64,000 bases of DNA, from positions 62,001-126,000 of the forward strand of contig NZ_JAERVJ010000002.1 in the NCBI RefSeq assembly GCF_016745395.1. Reading direction: 5' to 3'. Position 1 is the first letter of the stretch; every line of letters starts with the position of its first letter. Shown here one piece after another: positions 45,464 through 55,333 of this stretch. Made by a program: the position numbers and the translations under genes. This stretch comes from Methylocystis sp. Sn-Cys. GTDB lineage: Bacteria > Pseudomonadota > Alphaproteobacteria > Rhizobiales > Beijerinckiaceae. The notes under the pieces are model-generated. The model made no database searches. It had not been told where the DNA came from and saw only the letters and a program-made list of their open reading frames with translations.

Positions 45464-48021
45464 TCACAACTCCCGCAGCTCCGGTCCCGGACGACGCGAC
45501 AGAACGCGCCAGGTGCCCGCAAGGCCGAGCGCGATCGTGACCGCAAGGGCCGCTGCTGTTGTCGCCGCCACGGCGCCCACCGGGAAAACGAAGTCGATCT
45601 TCATCAGCATGGTCGTCATTGCGAAGGCCGCGCCCGCGCCCGCCAGGAGCGCAATCAGCGAGGCGACGAGCCCGACGAGGCCGAATTCCAGCGCATAGGT
45701 CGTCGCAAGCCATCCGCGCGTCGCGCCCAGGGTCTTCAGCACCACGGCGTCATGCAGCCGCGCCCGCTGGCCGCTCGCCACGGCGCTGGCGAGGGCGAGA
45801 ATAGCCGTGACGATGGCGAGCCCGGCCGCTGCGCGAGCGGCCAGCGCCAATTGCCCGGCGATTTTATCGACTGCCTGCAAGGCGTCCTTCACGCGCACCG
45901 ACACGATCATCGGGAAGCGCTTCGCCGCCTCGCGCGCGAGGCGCGCATCCATTGCGTCGCGCGCCGCGACGCTCGGCGCGCCATAGGAGATGGTGAAAAG
46001 CTCCATGTAGGGCGCGGCGGCGAATGTGTTCGGCGAAAACACCATCACGAAGTTGATGCCGAAGCTGCGCCAATCGACCTTGCGCAGGCTGGTAATCTTC
46101 GCGACCGTCTCGCGGCCCAGCACATTCACCTTGATCTCGTCGCCCAGCGAAAGCCCCAGCCCCTCCGCGACCCGCTCCTCGAGCGAGACCAGCGGTGGGC
46201 CCTTATAATCCGCCGGCCACCATTCGCCCGCGGCGAGGCGAGAATTTGCAGGTAGGTCGGTCGAGAAGGTCACGCCGCGATCGCCGTCGAGCGCCCATTT
46301 GGCGTCCTCCGCGACGGTTATTTTCTCGACGGGAACGCCCTTCATCTCGATGATGCGGCCGCGCATCATCGGCACATGCTCGATCTTGGCGCCGGGCGCC
46401 TGCTCGGCCAGAAAGGCGGCGAAAGCCGGCGCCTCCGCTTTCGGCGCGTCAATGAAATAGAAATTGGGGATTTCCCCGGCGTCGGCGCGCGCGAGCTCAT
46501 TGTGGATCGAGCCTTCCACGAGCGCGAGGGCGACGAGCAAGGTCTGGGTCAGGCCGATCGAGACGACGAGCGCCGGCGTGAGGCTCTTTGGCCGCCAGAT
46601 ATTGGCGAGGGCGAAACGCACACGCGCATCGCGCGGACGCGGCACGGCGCGGGCTGCGCGCATGGTGAGCCAGGCGGCGCCGCGTAAGGCGCCGAAGGCG
46701 AGGGCGGCGGCCCCGACATAAGCGAGCCCCAGCTTGAGATCGGAAGAGGAGAGGACGATCAGCGCGGCCAGCAACGCCGCAGCCGCCCAGGCGCCGGCGC
46801 GGTAGCGCGTGAGCTTGATGCTGCGGGTATCGTCGCGCAGCAGCGCCGCGACCGGGACTTCATGGGCGCGTCCGAGCGGAACGAGCGCGAAGATCAGCGT
46901 CACGAGCAGTCCATAGAGCGCGCCGAAAGACGCGCCGCGCATATCGAGAGACGCCGATACGGGAAGCTCGGCAAGCTGCTTCAAAGTCTCCGCGGCGGCG
47001 ACAGGTATAACGGCGCCCACCGCGAGGCCGAGCAGGATCGCGAAAACCGCCGCGGCCAGGACCTGCGCAAGCGCGATGACGAAGACATGCGAGCCCGTCG
47101 CGCCCAACGCCTTCAGCACGGCGAATTGCATGCGCTTGCGCTCGACGAAGCCCTGCACGGCGTTGGCGACGCCGGCGCCGCCCGCGACCAGCGCCGTCAG
47201 CGCGACCAGCGTCAGCAATTGGGTGAAGCGATCGAGGTTGCGTGAGAATTGCGGGGAGACCGCGTCGCGCGTGCGCAGATCCCAACCGGCCTGCGGGAAA
47301 GCGGCGTCGGCGGATTTGGCGAAGGCTTTCACCTCCTCGTCGCTGGCGTTTCCGCTCAGCGTAATGCGCGTGGCGTTGCGCACCACAGAGCCCGGCGACA
47401 CGAGCCCCGCGGCGACAAGCGTTTTGCGCGTCATCATCACGCGCGGGCCGAAGCCGACGCCGCCAGCGAGCTTATCGGGCTCGCTCATGAGCAGCGCGCG
47501 CAATCTCATCCGACTATTGCCGATCAAGAGCGTATCGCCGAGCTTCACGTCGAGCCGCGCCAGCAGGATCGGATCGACGGCGATTCCGTCGACGCCGTCT
47601 TTCTCCGCCAGCGCCTCGGCGAGTGGGACGGCGGGATCGAGCGCGACAGCGCCGAAGGCGGGATAGGTCGCGGGATCGACGGCTTTGATTTCGATCATCG
47701 CCGCCTCGCCGTCGTCGCGCCGGGCCATAGCGCGCATCAGCGAGATTTCCGAGAGGCGTCCGCGCGCCTGGAAAAACGCCCGCTGTTCGGGCGTCAGCTC
47801 CCGCGCGATAACGCTGAAAGATGCGTCGCCGCCGAGAATGGTGCGGCCCTCGCGAGCGAGGCCCTGAGAGAGCGAACGCGACAGGCCCGAGACGCCCGAG
47901 ATCGCGGCGACGCCGATGACGATGCAGGCGATGAAGATCGAAAAGCCGCGCGGATCGCCGAGGAGATCGCGCAACGCGAAGCGCAGGCCAAAGGGGAGGG
48001 AGCGAAAGCGCGCGCCGGCCA

Positions 48022-48022
<1 letters not shown>
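45464..48022 (-). CDS. ABC transporter permease, YbbP type (two FtsX domains)
   Basis: 852 residues with a cytoplasmic amphipathic start, a first membrane helix (about 25-45), a large periplasmic domain, then two blocks of three helices with FtsX-type permease signatures (LVALTALVAGGAGVANAVQGFVERKR and its C-terminal counterpart LASAVASGQRARLHDAVVLKTLGA, in parts). Partner of the ATPase whose stop codon overlaps its start by 1 bp. The E. coli counterparts ybbA-ybbP lie divergent from tesA as here; the substrate is unknown but is probably a lipid or membrane protein. Confidence 0.88.
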
Positions 48023-48699
<677 letters not shown>

Positions 48700-48712
48700 G
48701 GAGAGACGATCC

Positions 48713-49411
48713 TTGAACGACGCGCCGCTTCAGACGCCTTTTGCTTCGCCCTTATATCGCCTCTTCGGGGGCTGGCTCCAAATCTTGAGCGTTTCCATGG
48801 CGTTGTTTTCGGGCGGCGCCGAGGCGGCGCAAAAGCGGGTTCTGGCCTTCGGCGACAGCCTGACTGCGGGCTTCGGGCTGCCCGCCGGGGATTCGCTGCC
48901 CTCCCAGTTGAAAAAGCGTCTACAGGCCGACGGTTACGACGTCGATGTGATCAATGCTGGCGTTTCCGGCGACACGACCGCCACCGGCCTCGCGCGCCTC
49001 GACTACACATTGTCCGACGGCCACGTGGACGTCGCGATCCTGGAGCTCGGCGCCAATGACATGCTGCGCGGCTCACCCCCCCAGGAAGCCCGGGCCAATC
49101 TTTCGAAGATCATCGAAAGTTTTCAGTCGAAAGGCGCCACTGTCATTTTGGCGGCCATGGTCTCGAGCAACAATTGGGGGCAAGCTTACCGACAGGAATT
49201 CGATTCGATCTATCCCGACCTCGCCGCCAAATATGGAGTGACGATGGTTCCGTTTTTCATGGAAGGGATCTGGGGCGAGCCCAAGCTGCTGCTCGGCGAC
49301 GGCTTGCATCCCAACCCGGCGGGCGTCGCCAAGGTCGTGACGAAAATAGCCCCTTATGTCGAAAAGGTTCTCGCGTCCCCGGACGCGAAGGTGCAGTCGC
49401 GCGCGCAATAG
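48713..49411 (+). CDS. tesA: TesA-like GDSL esterase/lysophospholipase
   Basis: SGNH-hydrolase with all four blocks: FGDSLTAGFG (catalytic Ser), GVSGDTT, LGANDMLRG and DGLHPN (catalytic Asp/His). Exported: a hydrophobic leader (LYRLFGGWLQILSVSMALF) ends near GGAEAA. Hydrolyses acyl or aryl esters in the periplasm. A TTG at 48713 with GGAGAG upstream covers the full leader; an ATG at 48797 would truncate it. The frame is open further upstream, but there it overlaps ybbA. Confidence 0.85.
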   Translation: MNDAPLQTPFASPLYRLFGGWLQILSVSMALFSGGAEAAQKRVLAFGDSLTAGFGLPAGDSLPSQLKKRLQADGYDVDVINAGVSGDTTATGLARLDYTLSDGHVDVAILELGANDMLRGSPPQEARANLSKIIESFQSKGATVILAAMVSSNNWGQAYRQEFDSIYPDLAAKYGVTMVPFFMEGIWGEPKLLLGDGLHPNPAGVAKVVTKIAPYVEKVLASPDAKVQSRAQ

Positions 49412-49443
49412 CGCGGGATGTTCACAGCATCGAGGAGGAGCGC

Positions 49444-50013
49444 ATGCCTAGACTCTTTACGGCCCTGGAAGTTCCTCCCCACATCGCTGACAGTCTGGCG
49501 CGGCTGCGCGGGGGCGTCTCCGGCGCGCGCTGGATCGACGTCGAAAACTATCACATCACGCTACGCTTCCTCGGCGACGTCGACGACCGCTTCGCCCATG
49601 ATGTGGCCAATGCGCTGTCCTTCATCCGCCGGCCCGAGGTCGTGGTGACGATCGATCAGCTCGCCTCTTTCGGCGGCGGCAAGCCGCGCGCCATCGTGGC
49701 GCGCGTGCGGCCGGACCCGGCGGTGTTGGAGATGCAGGCCGAGCAGGAGAGGCTGATGCGCCGCCTCGGCGCGCCGCCGGAGCCGCGCAAGTTTTCGCCG
49801 CATGTGACGCTGGCGCGGCTGCGCGGGTCGAACGCCGCCTCCGTTGCGGCCTATCTCGGCGCGCGCGGCTATTTCCCGCCGCTGCGGTTCACGGCCGAGC
49901 GCTTCGTGCTCTACTCGTCGCGCGATTCGGTGGGCGGCGGACCTTACGTCGTCGAAGCGGAATATCCGCTTTATGAGGCGCGACCGGCGCTGACCGGGGC
50001 GGTAGGGTTATAG
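49444..50013 (+). CDS. thpR: RNA 2',3'-cyclic phosphodiesterase ThpR (2H family)
   Basis: 189 residues with the two HxTx motifs of the 2H phosphoesterase fold (HITLRFLG and HVTLARL) and the N-terminal PRLFTALEVPP typical of ThpR. Opens 2',3'-cyclic RNA ends. GAGGAGGAG precedes the ATG; a terminator follows. Confidence 0.9.
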   Translation: MPRLFTALEVPPHIADSLARLRGGVSGARWIDVENYHITLRFLGDVDDRFAHDVANALSFIRRPEVVVTIDQLASFGGGKPRAIVARVRPDPAVLEMQAEQERLMRRLGAPPEPRKFSPHVTLARLRGSNAASVAAYLGARGYFPPLRFTAERFVLYSSRDSVGGGPYVVEAEYPLYEARPALTGAVGL

Positions 50014-50031
50014 GCAAGCAGATAGAGAATC

Positions 50032-50069
50032 GGGCGTTCCGGGCGGATCGGTTCCTGGAACGCCCTTTT
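50032..50069 (+). terminator. Rho-independent terminator of thpR
   Basis: GGGCGTTCC...GGAACGCCC (9-bp stem) followed by TTTT, 19 bp after the thpR stop. Confidence 0.7.
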
Positions 50070-50077
50070 GCACGCGC

Positions 50078-50242
50078 TTATTGCACCATGCGCGCGGTCG
50101 AGCCCGTGTTGCCCGTGATATTTGCCGAGTCGGGTGAGATCCACGCGGGGACCCAAGTCATCGCGACAATGACGAAGGCGACAAATCCGGCGATGTAGAT
50201 CAGGACTTTTCCGACTTCGCCGGTATGGACGTTAACAGCCAT
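50078..50242 (-). CDS. Small single-pass membrane protein (54 residues)
   Basis: ATG at 50242 with GGGAGGG 5 nt upstream, stop TAA at 50078. A polar start (MAVNVHTGEVGK), one membrane helix (VLIYIAGFVAFVIVAMTWV) and a short tail (PAWISPDSANITGNTGSTARMVQ, shown in part) predicted outside. Not recognised; it resembles accessory subunits of membrane complexes only in size. The ribosome-binding site is among the best in the window. Confidence 0.6.
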   Translation of the reverse strand: MAVNVHTGEVGKVLIYIAGFVAFVIVAMTWVPAWISPDSANITGNTGSTARMVQ

Positions 50243-50598
50243 GTTTCCCTCCCTTTAGTTGATTGTTTGCGAATTCCGCCTGTCGACGAGGGAGCGACGG
50301 CCGGCTCCCAAGGCCTCGCGGGAGGCCGGCCGTCGCTCGCCAACAAGGCAACAGGGGGAACGCCGTCTCGTTGACGCCGGCAGGTTGAGCGAGAAAACGT
50401 CCAAGCAAAAGGACCACAGACGCACAAACAGATGGGCAATTTATTTGGATCTATCAGATTTATACTGGCTGGATTCAAGACGAGACTGGTCTTACGAAAG
50501 TGGAGGGATGTGGCTGGGCCTTGCGCCGTCGCGGCGCCGCCGGACATTCATCGCCTCGGCGCATTCCCAACCCCGGCAAAATGCCCTAATCAGGCGCC
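50243..50598. other. Intergenic region with strong hairpin (356 bp)
   Basis: The upstream region of the 54-residue gene and of the dihydroorotase-like gene. Contains the hairpin at 50292-50338; no other recognised feature. Confidence 0.5.
50292..50338. repeat. Strong inverted repeat
   Basis: GAGCGACGGCCGGC-TCCC...GGGA-GGCCGGCCGTCGCTC: arms of about 18 bp with a 10-nt loop. On the minus strand it lies about 50 bp upstream of the 54-residue gene and may be a leader structure. Confidence 0.55.
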
Positions 50599-51918
50599 AT
50601 GTCGCCTCATCAGCCGTCGCCGCGGCCCTCCGCGCCGCTCCTTTTCGTCAACGCCCGCTTGATCGACCCCGCCGCGGGGAGCGAGACGCGCGGCGGGCTG
50701 CTCGCCGTGGATGGCCGCATCGCCGATCTTGGGCCGGCGTTGACCGCGCAAAACGCCCCCGACGGCGCCCGAGTCATTGACTGCGCGGGCGACGTCCTCG
50801 CGCCCGGCCTCATCGACATGCAGGCCTTCGTCGGCGAGCCCGGCGCCGAGCATCGCGAGACCATCGCCAGCGCCACACTGTCCGCCGCCGCCGGCGGCGT
50901 GACGACACTTGTCGCCACGAGCGCGACCTTCCCGGCGGTCGACGACCCCGCAGTGGTCGATTTCGTCCTGCGCCGCGCGCGCGATACGGGGCGCGTTCGC
51001 GTTCTGCCCATGGCGGCGCTCACCAAGGGCCGCGAGGGTAAGGAGATCGCCGAGCTGGGCCTTCTGCAGCAGGCGGGCGCCGTGGCCTTTTTCGATGGCG
51101 CGCGCTCGGTCAAAAACGCCCTCGTCATGCGTCGCGCCATGAGCTATGCGCGCGACTTCGGCGCGCTGGTGGTGCATTTCCCCCAGGACCCGGACCTTGC
51201 CGGCGGCGTGATGAACGAAGGGGATTTCGCCCTGCGCCTGGGGCTTGCGGGCGTGCCGCGCGAAGCGGAGGCGCTCATGCTGGATCGCGATTTGCGGCTC
51301 GTCGCGCTCACCGGCGCGCGCTATCACGCGGCCATTGTCACGACGACGCTGTCGCTCGACGCGCTGCGCGCCGCCAAGGCGGCGGGGCTTCCCGTCACCT
51401 GCGGCGTGACGATCAACCACCTCACGCTCAATGAAAACGACATTGGCGATTACCGAACCTTCCTGAAGCTGCGCCCGCCGCTGCGCCTGGAGGACGAACG
51501 CAAGGCGCTTGTCGCCGCGCTCGCCGAGGGGCTGATCGACGTGGTCGTCTCCGACCATGATCCGCAGGACGTGGAAATGAAGCGCCTGCCTTTTGCGGAA
51601 GCCGAGTTCGGCGCCATCGGCACGGAGACAATGCTCGCTGCCGGCTTGAGGCTTGTCCATTCCGGCGATATTGCGCTTCCCAAGCTCCTCGCCGCCATGT
51701 CGTCGCGCCCTGCGGAAGTCCTCGGATTGGAGCAGGGCCGTCTGCAAAAGGGCGCGCCGGCCGATCTCATCCGCTTCGATCCCGACGAGCCCTTCGTCGT
51801 CGATCCCGAAAAGCTCCATTCGCGGTGCCGTAACACGCCCTTCGACGGCGCCTTGTTGCAGGGCGCGCCAAAGACCACTGTGGTCGCTGGCGAGATCGTC
51901 TACGAGCGCGCCTCATGA
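50599..51918 (+). CDS. Non-catalytic dihydroorotase homologue (PyrC'/PyrX type)
   Basis: 439 residues with the amidohydrolase fold of class I dihydroorotase, but the metal motif HxH of PGLxDxHxHxREPG reads [14 protein letters not shown]: both histidines and the substrate-binding Arg are gone (Q75, F77, G79). Later landmarks ([31 protein letters not shown]) remain. Such proteins act as structural partners of aspartate carbamoyltransferase in several proteobacteria; the pyrB candidate is at 16504. Its 3' end overlaps coaD by 4 bp. Confidence 0.85.
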   Translation: MSPHQPSPRPSAPLLFVNARLIDPAAGSETRGGLLAVDGRIADLGPALTAQNAPDGARVIDCAGDVLAPGLIDMQAFVGEPGAEHRETIASATLSAAAGGVTTLVATSATFPAVDDPAVVDFVLRRARDTGRVRVLPMAALTKGREGKEIAELGLLQQAGAVAFFDGARSVKNALVMRRAMSYARDFGALVVHFPQDPDLAGGVMNEGDFALRLGLAGVPREAEALMLDRDLRLVALTGARYHAAIVTTTLSLDALRAAKAAGLPVTCGVTINHLTLNENDIGDYRTFLKLRPPLRLEDERKALVAALAEGLIDVVVSDHDPQDVEMKRLPFAEAEFGAIGTETMLAAGLRLVHSGDIALPKLLAAMSSRPAEVLGLEQGRLQKGAPADLIRFDPDEPFVVDPEKLHSRCRNTPFDGALLQGAPKTTVVAGEIVYERAS

Positions 51919-52412
51919 GCCGCACCGCCCTCTATTCCGGCACTTTCGATCCGCTGACCAACGGTCATCTGGATATTCTCCGCCAGGGCGTCGCGCTTTT
52001 CGACAAGGTCGTCGTCGCCATCGGCGTGCATCCCGGCAAGGCGCCGTGGCTGACTTTCGAGGAGCGGGCCGAAACAATCCGGACGGTCGTTGCCCAGGAG
52101 GGTTTCGGCGAGAAGGTCGCGGTCGTAAGCTTCGACGGCCTCGTGGTCGAGGCTGCGAAAGAGCAGGGGGCCGGCGCGATCCTGCGCGGATTGCGCGACG
52201 GCTCGGATTTCGACTATGAAATGCAAATGGCGGGGATGAACGGGACGCTCGCGCCCGGCATTCGCACGGTTTTCCTGCCGGCCTCGCCAGGGCTCCGCCA
52301 CATCAGCGGCACCCTCGTGCGCCAGATCGCGGCGCTCGGCGGCGACGTGTCGGCCTTCGCGCCGGCCGCTTCCGTCGAGGCCCTGAAACGCGCCATCACA
52401 AGGCGCGGATAA
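51915..52412 (+). CDS. coaD: Phosphopantetheine adenylyltransferase
   Basis: 165 residues: [14 protein letters not shown] (nucleotidyltransferase TxGH motif), [36 protein letters not shown]. Fourth step of coenzyme A synthesis. ATGA overlap with the preceding gene and a cyclophilin pair 27 bp downstream suggest one operon. Confidence 0.95.
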   Translation: MSRTALYSGTFDPLTNGHLDILRQGVALFDKVVVAIGVHPGKAPWLTFEERAETIRTVVAQEGFGEKVAVVSFDGLVVEAAKEQGAGAILRGLRDGSDFDYEMQMAGMNGTLAPGIRTVFLPASPGLRHISGTLVRQIAALGGDVSAFAPAASVEALKRAITRRG

Positions 52413-52439
52413 AACCAAGGCCTAAAGGGAGGCATTTCC

Positions 52440-52994
52440 ATGAAACTTACCCGCCGCCTGCTGCTCGCTACCGTGGCTTTTTCGGCCGCGCTGGGAACCG
52501 CTTCGATCGTCCGCGCGGAAGACGAGCTTCTTTACCTCGACACGAAAGACGGACGCGTCACCATCAAGCTGCGGCCTGATCTGGCGCCCAAGCATGTCGA
52601 GCGCATCAAGCGCCTCGCCAAGGAACACTTCTATGATGGGATCGTCTTTCACCGCGTGATCGACGGCTTCATGGCGCAAGCCGGCGACCCGGAAGGCACG
52701 GGCATGGGCAGCTCGCGCTATCCCGATCTCAAGGCCGAGTTCAGCGATCTGCCCTTCAAGCGCGGCACGGTCGCGATGGCCCGCCAGCCGGGCGACAAGG
52801 ACTCCGCCAATTCGCAATTCTTCATCTGCTACGCCGACGCGCCGCAGCTCCAGGGCAAATATACGATCTGGGGCGAGGTGATCTCGGGCATGGACGTCGT
52901 CGACAAGATCAAGAAGGGCGACAAATCCAACAATGGCATGGTCGTTGCCCCGGACAAGATCGTGAAGATGCGCGCCGCGGGCGACGAAAGCTAA
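52440..52994 (+). CDS. Periplasmic peptidyl-prolyl isomerase (cyclophilin)
   Basis: 184 residues: signal peptide (to about VRAED, 22), then a minimal cyclophilin domain with YDGIVFHRVIDGFMAQAGD, MARQPGDKDSANSQFFIC and IWGEVISGMDVVDKI. Catalyses proline isomerisation during folding of exported proteins. Paired with a cytoplasmic paralogue 145 bp downstream. Confidence 0.92.
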   Translation: MKLTRRLLLATVAFSAALGTASIVRAEDELLYLDTKDGRVTIKLRPDLAPKHVERIKRLAKEHFYDGIVFHRVIDGFMAQAGDPEGTGMGSSRYPDLKAEFSDLPFKRGTVAMARQPGDKDSANSQFFICYADAPQLQGKYTIWGEVISGMDVVDKIKKGDKSNNGMVVAPDKIVKMRAAGDES

Positions 52995-53007
52995 TCAAGG
53001 TGAAAAG

Positions 53008-53118
53008 CCCTCTTGCTGAGGAGCCGCCGTAGGCGGCGTTTCGAAGCAGGAGGGCGTTCTGCAACGGCTCCCTCGCCCTTCGAGACGCGGCTCCGCCGCT
53101 CCTCAGGGTGAGGGAGCC
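53008..53118. repeat. Family E palindromic repeat
   Basis: CCCTCTTGCTGAGGAGCCGC...GGCGGCGTTTCGAAGC, then CCTCGCCCTTCGAGACGCGG...GCTCCTCAGGGTGAGGG: two linked hairpins between the cyclophilin genes. Confidence 0.8.
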
Positions 53119-53138
53119 TTTCTCTAAGGAAAACGAGA

Positions 53139-53597
53139 ATGACTGAAGCCGCCGACACCATGACGCTGGAGACCACCAAGGGCCCGGTCGTCATCAAACT
53201 CCGCCCCGATCTCGCGCCCAAGCATGTCGAGCGCATCAAGAAGCTCGTTTCCGAGGGCTTCTATGACGGGATTGTCTTCCATCGCGTGATCGAGGGCTTC
53301 ATGGCCCAGACCGGCTGCCCGCGAGGCACCGGCACGGGCGGTTCACAATATCCGAACCTGGAAGCCGAGTTCAATGACGCGCCGCATCTGCGCGGAACCT
53401 GCTCCATGGCGCGCGCGTCGCACCCCGACACCGCTAATTCGCAGTTCTTCATCTGCTTCACCGACGCCCGTTTCCTCGATCGCCAATATACGGTGTGGGG
53501 CGAGGTGATCTCCGGCATGGAGAATGTCGATAAGATCAAGCGCGGCGAGCCGGTGAAGGATCCCGACAAGATCATCAAGGCGACGCTGGGCGGCTGA
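53139..53597 (+). CDS. Cytoplasmic peptidyl-prolyl isomerase (cyclophilin)
   Basis: 152 residues, no signal peptide. Over 60% identical by eye to the upstream paralogue: KLRPDLAPKHVERIK, YDGIVFHRVIEGFMAQTG, NSQFFICFTDA and VWGEVISGMENVDKI. Probably arose by tandem duplication, with loss or gain of the signal peptide. AAGGA precedes the ATG. Confidence 0.92.
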   Translation: MTEAADTMTLETTKGPVVIKLRPDLAPKHVERIKKLVSEGFYDGIVFHRVIEGFMAQTGCPRGTGTGGSQYPNLEAEFNDAPHLRGTCSMARASHPDTANSQFFICFTDARFLDRQYTVWGEVISGMENVDKIKRGEPVKDPDKIIKATLGG

Positions 53598-53623
53598 GTT
53601 CCACACAGTCCGCTGACAAAGGC

Positions 53624-53749
53624 GGCCTCGTCCTTCGGGACGCGAGCGTCGCTCGCTCCTCAGGATGAGGCCGAAGTGTTTTGGCGCAGATGCAGAAGCC
53701 CCTCATGCTGAGGAGCCTGCGCAGCAGGCGTCTCGAAGCGCGAGGGGCG
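53624..53749. repeat. Family E palindromic repeats (two adjacent copies)
   Basis: GGCCTCGTCCTTCGGGACGC...CTCCTCAGGATGAGGCC followed by CCCCTCATGCTGAGGAGCCT...GCGTCTCGAAGCGCGAGGGG. A short family B-like remnant (CCGACCTCCCGGCAAGCGGG) follows at about 53800. Confidence 0.8.
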
Positions 53750-53861
53750 TCGACGCGGGCTCTTCGCAGCGAAAGAGCCCCCGGCGGTCTCCGACCACCG
53801 ACCTCCCGGCAAGCGGGGGATGGCGCGCCTCGCCTGCCGCCCGTTTGATCGAGCAACAAAC

Positions 53862-55001
53862 ATGCGCGTCGATCTCTTCGACTTCGAGCTTCCCCAAGAC
53901 CGCATCGCGCTGCGGCCCGTAGAGCCGCGCGATGGCGCACGCATGCTCGTCGTTCCGCCGTCAGGCTCTTTAGAAGACCGGATCGTGCGCGACCTTCTCT
54001 CCTATTTGCGGCCCGGCGACGCTCTCGTCATCAACGACACGCGCGTCATTCACGCGCGGCTTTCGGGAAAGCGCATTCGCGGCGAATTGAGCGCGGGCGT
54101 CGAGGCGACGCTGATCGAGCGGCTCGACGCATCACGCTGGCGCGCGCTCATGCGCCCGGCAAAGAAGCTCGTCGTCGGCGACGAAATTCGTTTCTTCCGT
54201 CATTGCGAGCGAAGCGAAGCAATAGAGAGCGCCAACCCGACTCTGGATTGCTCCGTGGCTGACGCTCCTCGCAATGACGAGGCTGCGTCCCTTGTGGCTC
54301 ACGTCGAGGCGAAAGGCGCGGAAGGCGAGATCACTCTGAGTTTCGCCCTCTCTGGCCCCGCTCTCGACGCAGCAATCGAAGCCTTCGGCGAAATGCCTTT
54401 GCCGCCTTACATCGCCGGCAAGCGGGCGGCGGATGAGCGCGACGAGACGGACTATCAAACGGTTTTCGCGCGCGAGGCGGGCGCCGTCGCCGCGCCGACG
54501 GCGGGGCTGCATTTCACGCCGGCGCTCCTTTCAAAGATAGAAGCGATGGGCGTGACGCTTCACCGCGTGACGCTCCACGTCGGGGCCGGCACCTTTCTGC
54601 CCGTGAAGGCGGATGACACCGACGCGCATAAAATGCACGGGGAATTCGCCCGCATCGACGCGAACACGGCCCAGGCGTTGAACGCCGCGCGCAGCAAGGG
54701 CGGCCGCATCGTCGCCGTCGGCACGACGGCATTGCGCACGCTCGAAAGCGCTGCGAGCGAGGAGGGACAGATCCTTCCTTACGCTGCGCGTACGAGCATC
54801 TTCATCACGCCGGGCTATAAATTCCGCGCGACGGACATGCTGCTCACCAATTTCCATTTGCCGCGCTCGACGCTCTTCATGCTGGTCTGCGCCTTTTGCG
54901 GCGTCGAGCGCATGAAGGCCGCCTATGCGCACGCCATTGCCAATGGCTATCGCTTCTATTCCTACGGCGACGCCAGCCTTCTCTACCGCGCCGACCGATG
55001 A
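53862..55001 (+). CDS. queA: tRNA preQ1 ribosyltransferase-isomerase QueA with in-frame repeat insertion
   Basis: Adds the cyclopentenyl ring precursor to preQ1 in tRNA using SAM. 379 residues from the ATG at 53862 ([11 protein letters not shown]); conserved [49 protein letters not shown] and [10 protein letters not shown]. Residues 113-140 ([20 protein letters not shown] and following) are encoded by a family A palindrome at 54198-54279, placed between the conserved VGDEIRF and [10 protein letters not shown] segments, so the protein is about 30 residues longer than its relatives there but the frame is intact. It overlaps the next gene by ATGA. Confidence 0.94.
   Translation: MRVDLFDFELPQDRIALRPVEPRDGARMLVVPPSGSLEDRIVRDLLSYLRPGDALVINDTRVIHARLSGKRIRGELSAGVEATLIERLDASRWRALMRPAKKLVVGDEIRFFRHCERSEAIESANPTLDCSVADAPRNDEAASLVAHVEAKGAEGEITLSFALSGPALDAAIEAFGEMPLPPYIAGKRAADERDETDYQTVFAREAGAVAAPTAGLHFTPALLSKIEAMGVTLHRVTLHVGAGTFLPVKADDTDAHKMHGEFARIDANTAQALNAARSKGGRIVAVGTTALRTLESAASEEGQILPYAARTSIFITPGYKFRATDMLLTNFHLPRSTLFMLVCAFCGVERMKAAYAHAIANGYRFYSYGDASLLYRADR
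54198..54279. repeat. Family A palindromic repeat inside queA (copy 7)
   Basis: CGTCATTGCGAGCGAAGCGA at the left and CTCCTCGCAATGACG at the right, inner arms CAATAGAGAGC / CTCTGGATTG. It is read through in frame. Confidence 0.95.
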
Positions 55002-55333
55002 GCGAGGCGCGTGACCTACGTCTAATCGCGCAATGGCGGGACGATCCCACCGAGGCGCGTATGACCGTTGATCTGCGGATCGAGGATTTACGCGTTGCGT
55101 CAACATGGGATGTCTTCGGCGCCTTCGACCTCGACGGCGCCGCGCCGCTCCCCTTTATTCTGCGACGCGACGGGCAGATCGATTTCGGCAAGAGCGCCGA
55201 CCCGTGGCATACCGACTTACGGAAGACGGAAATAAGAGTGGGCGAGATCTTCTCCGTGTGGTTCAACGAGACGGATTACGGACAGTATAAAATCGTCAAG
55301 CTCGCCGAGCTCGGCGCCAAGGAACGAAAATGA
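54998..55333 (+). CDS. Hypothetical protein between queA and tgt
   Basis: 111 residues, overlapping queA and tgt by 4 bp at each end (ATGA both times), so translationally coupled to both. Hydrophilic, no cysteine, mostly beta by eye ([24 protein letters not shown]). Not recognised. The placement suggests a link with queuosine tRNA modification, but this is inference. Confidence 0.75.
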   Translation: MSEARDLRLIAQWRDDPTEARMTVDLRIEDLRVASTWDVFGAFDLDGAAPLPFILRRDGQIDFGKSADPWHTDLRKTEIRVGEIFSVWFNETDYGQYKIVKLAELGAKERK

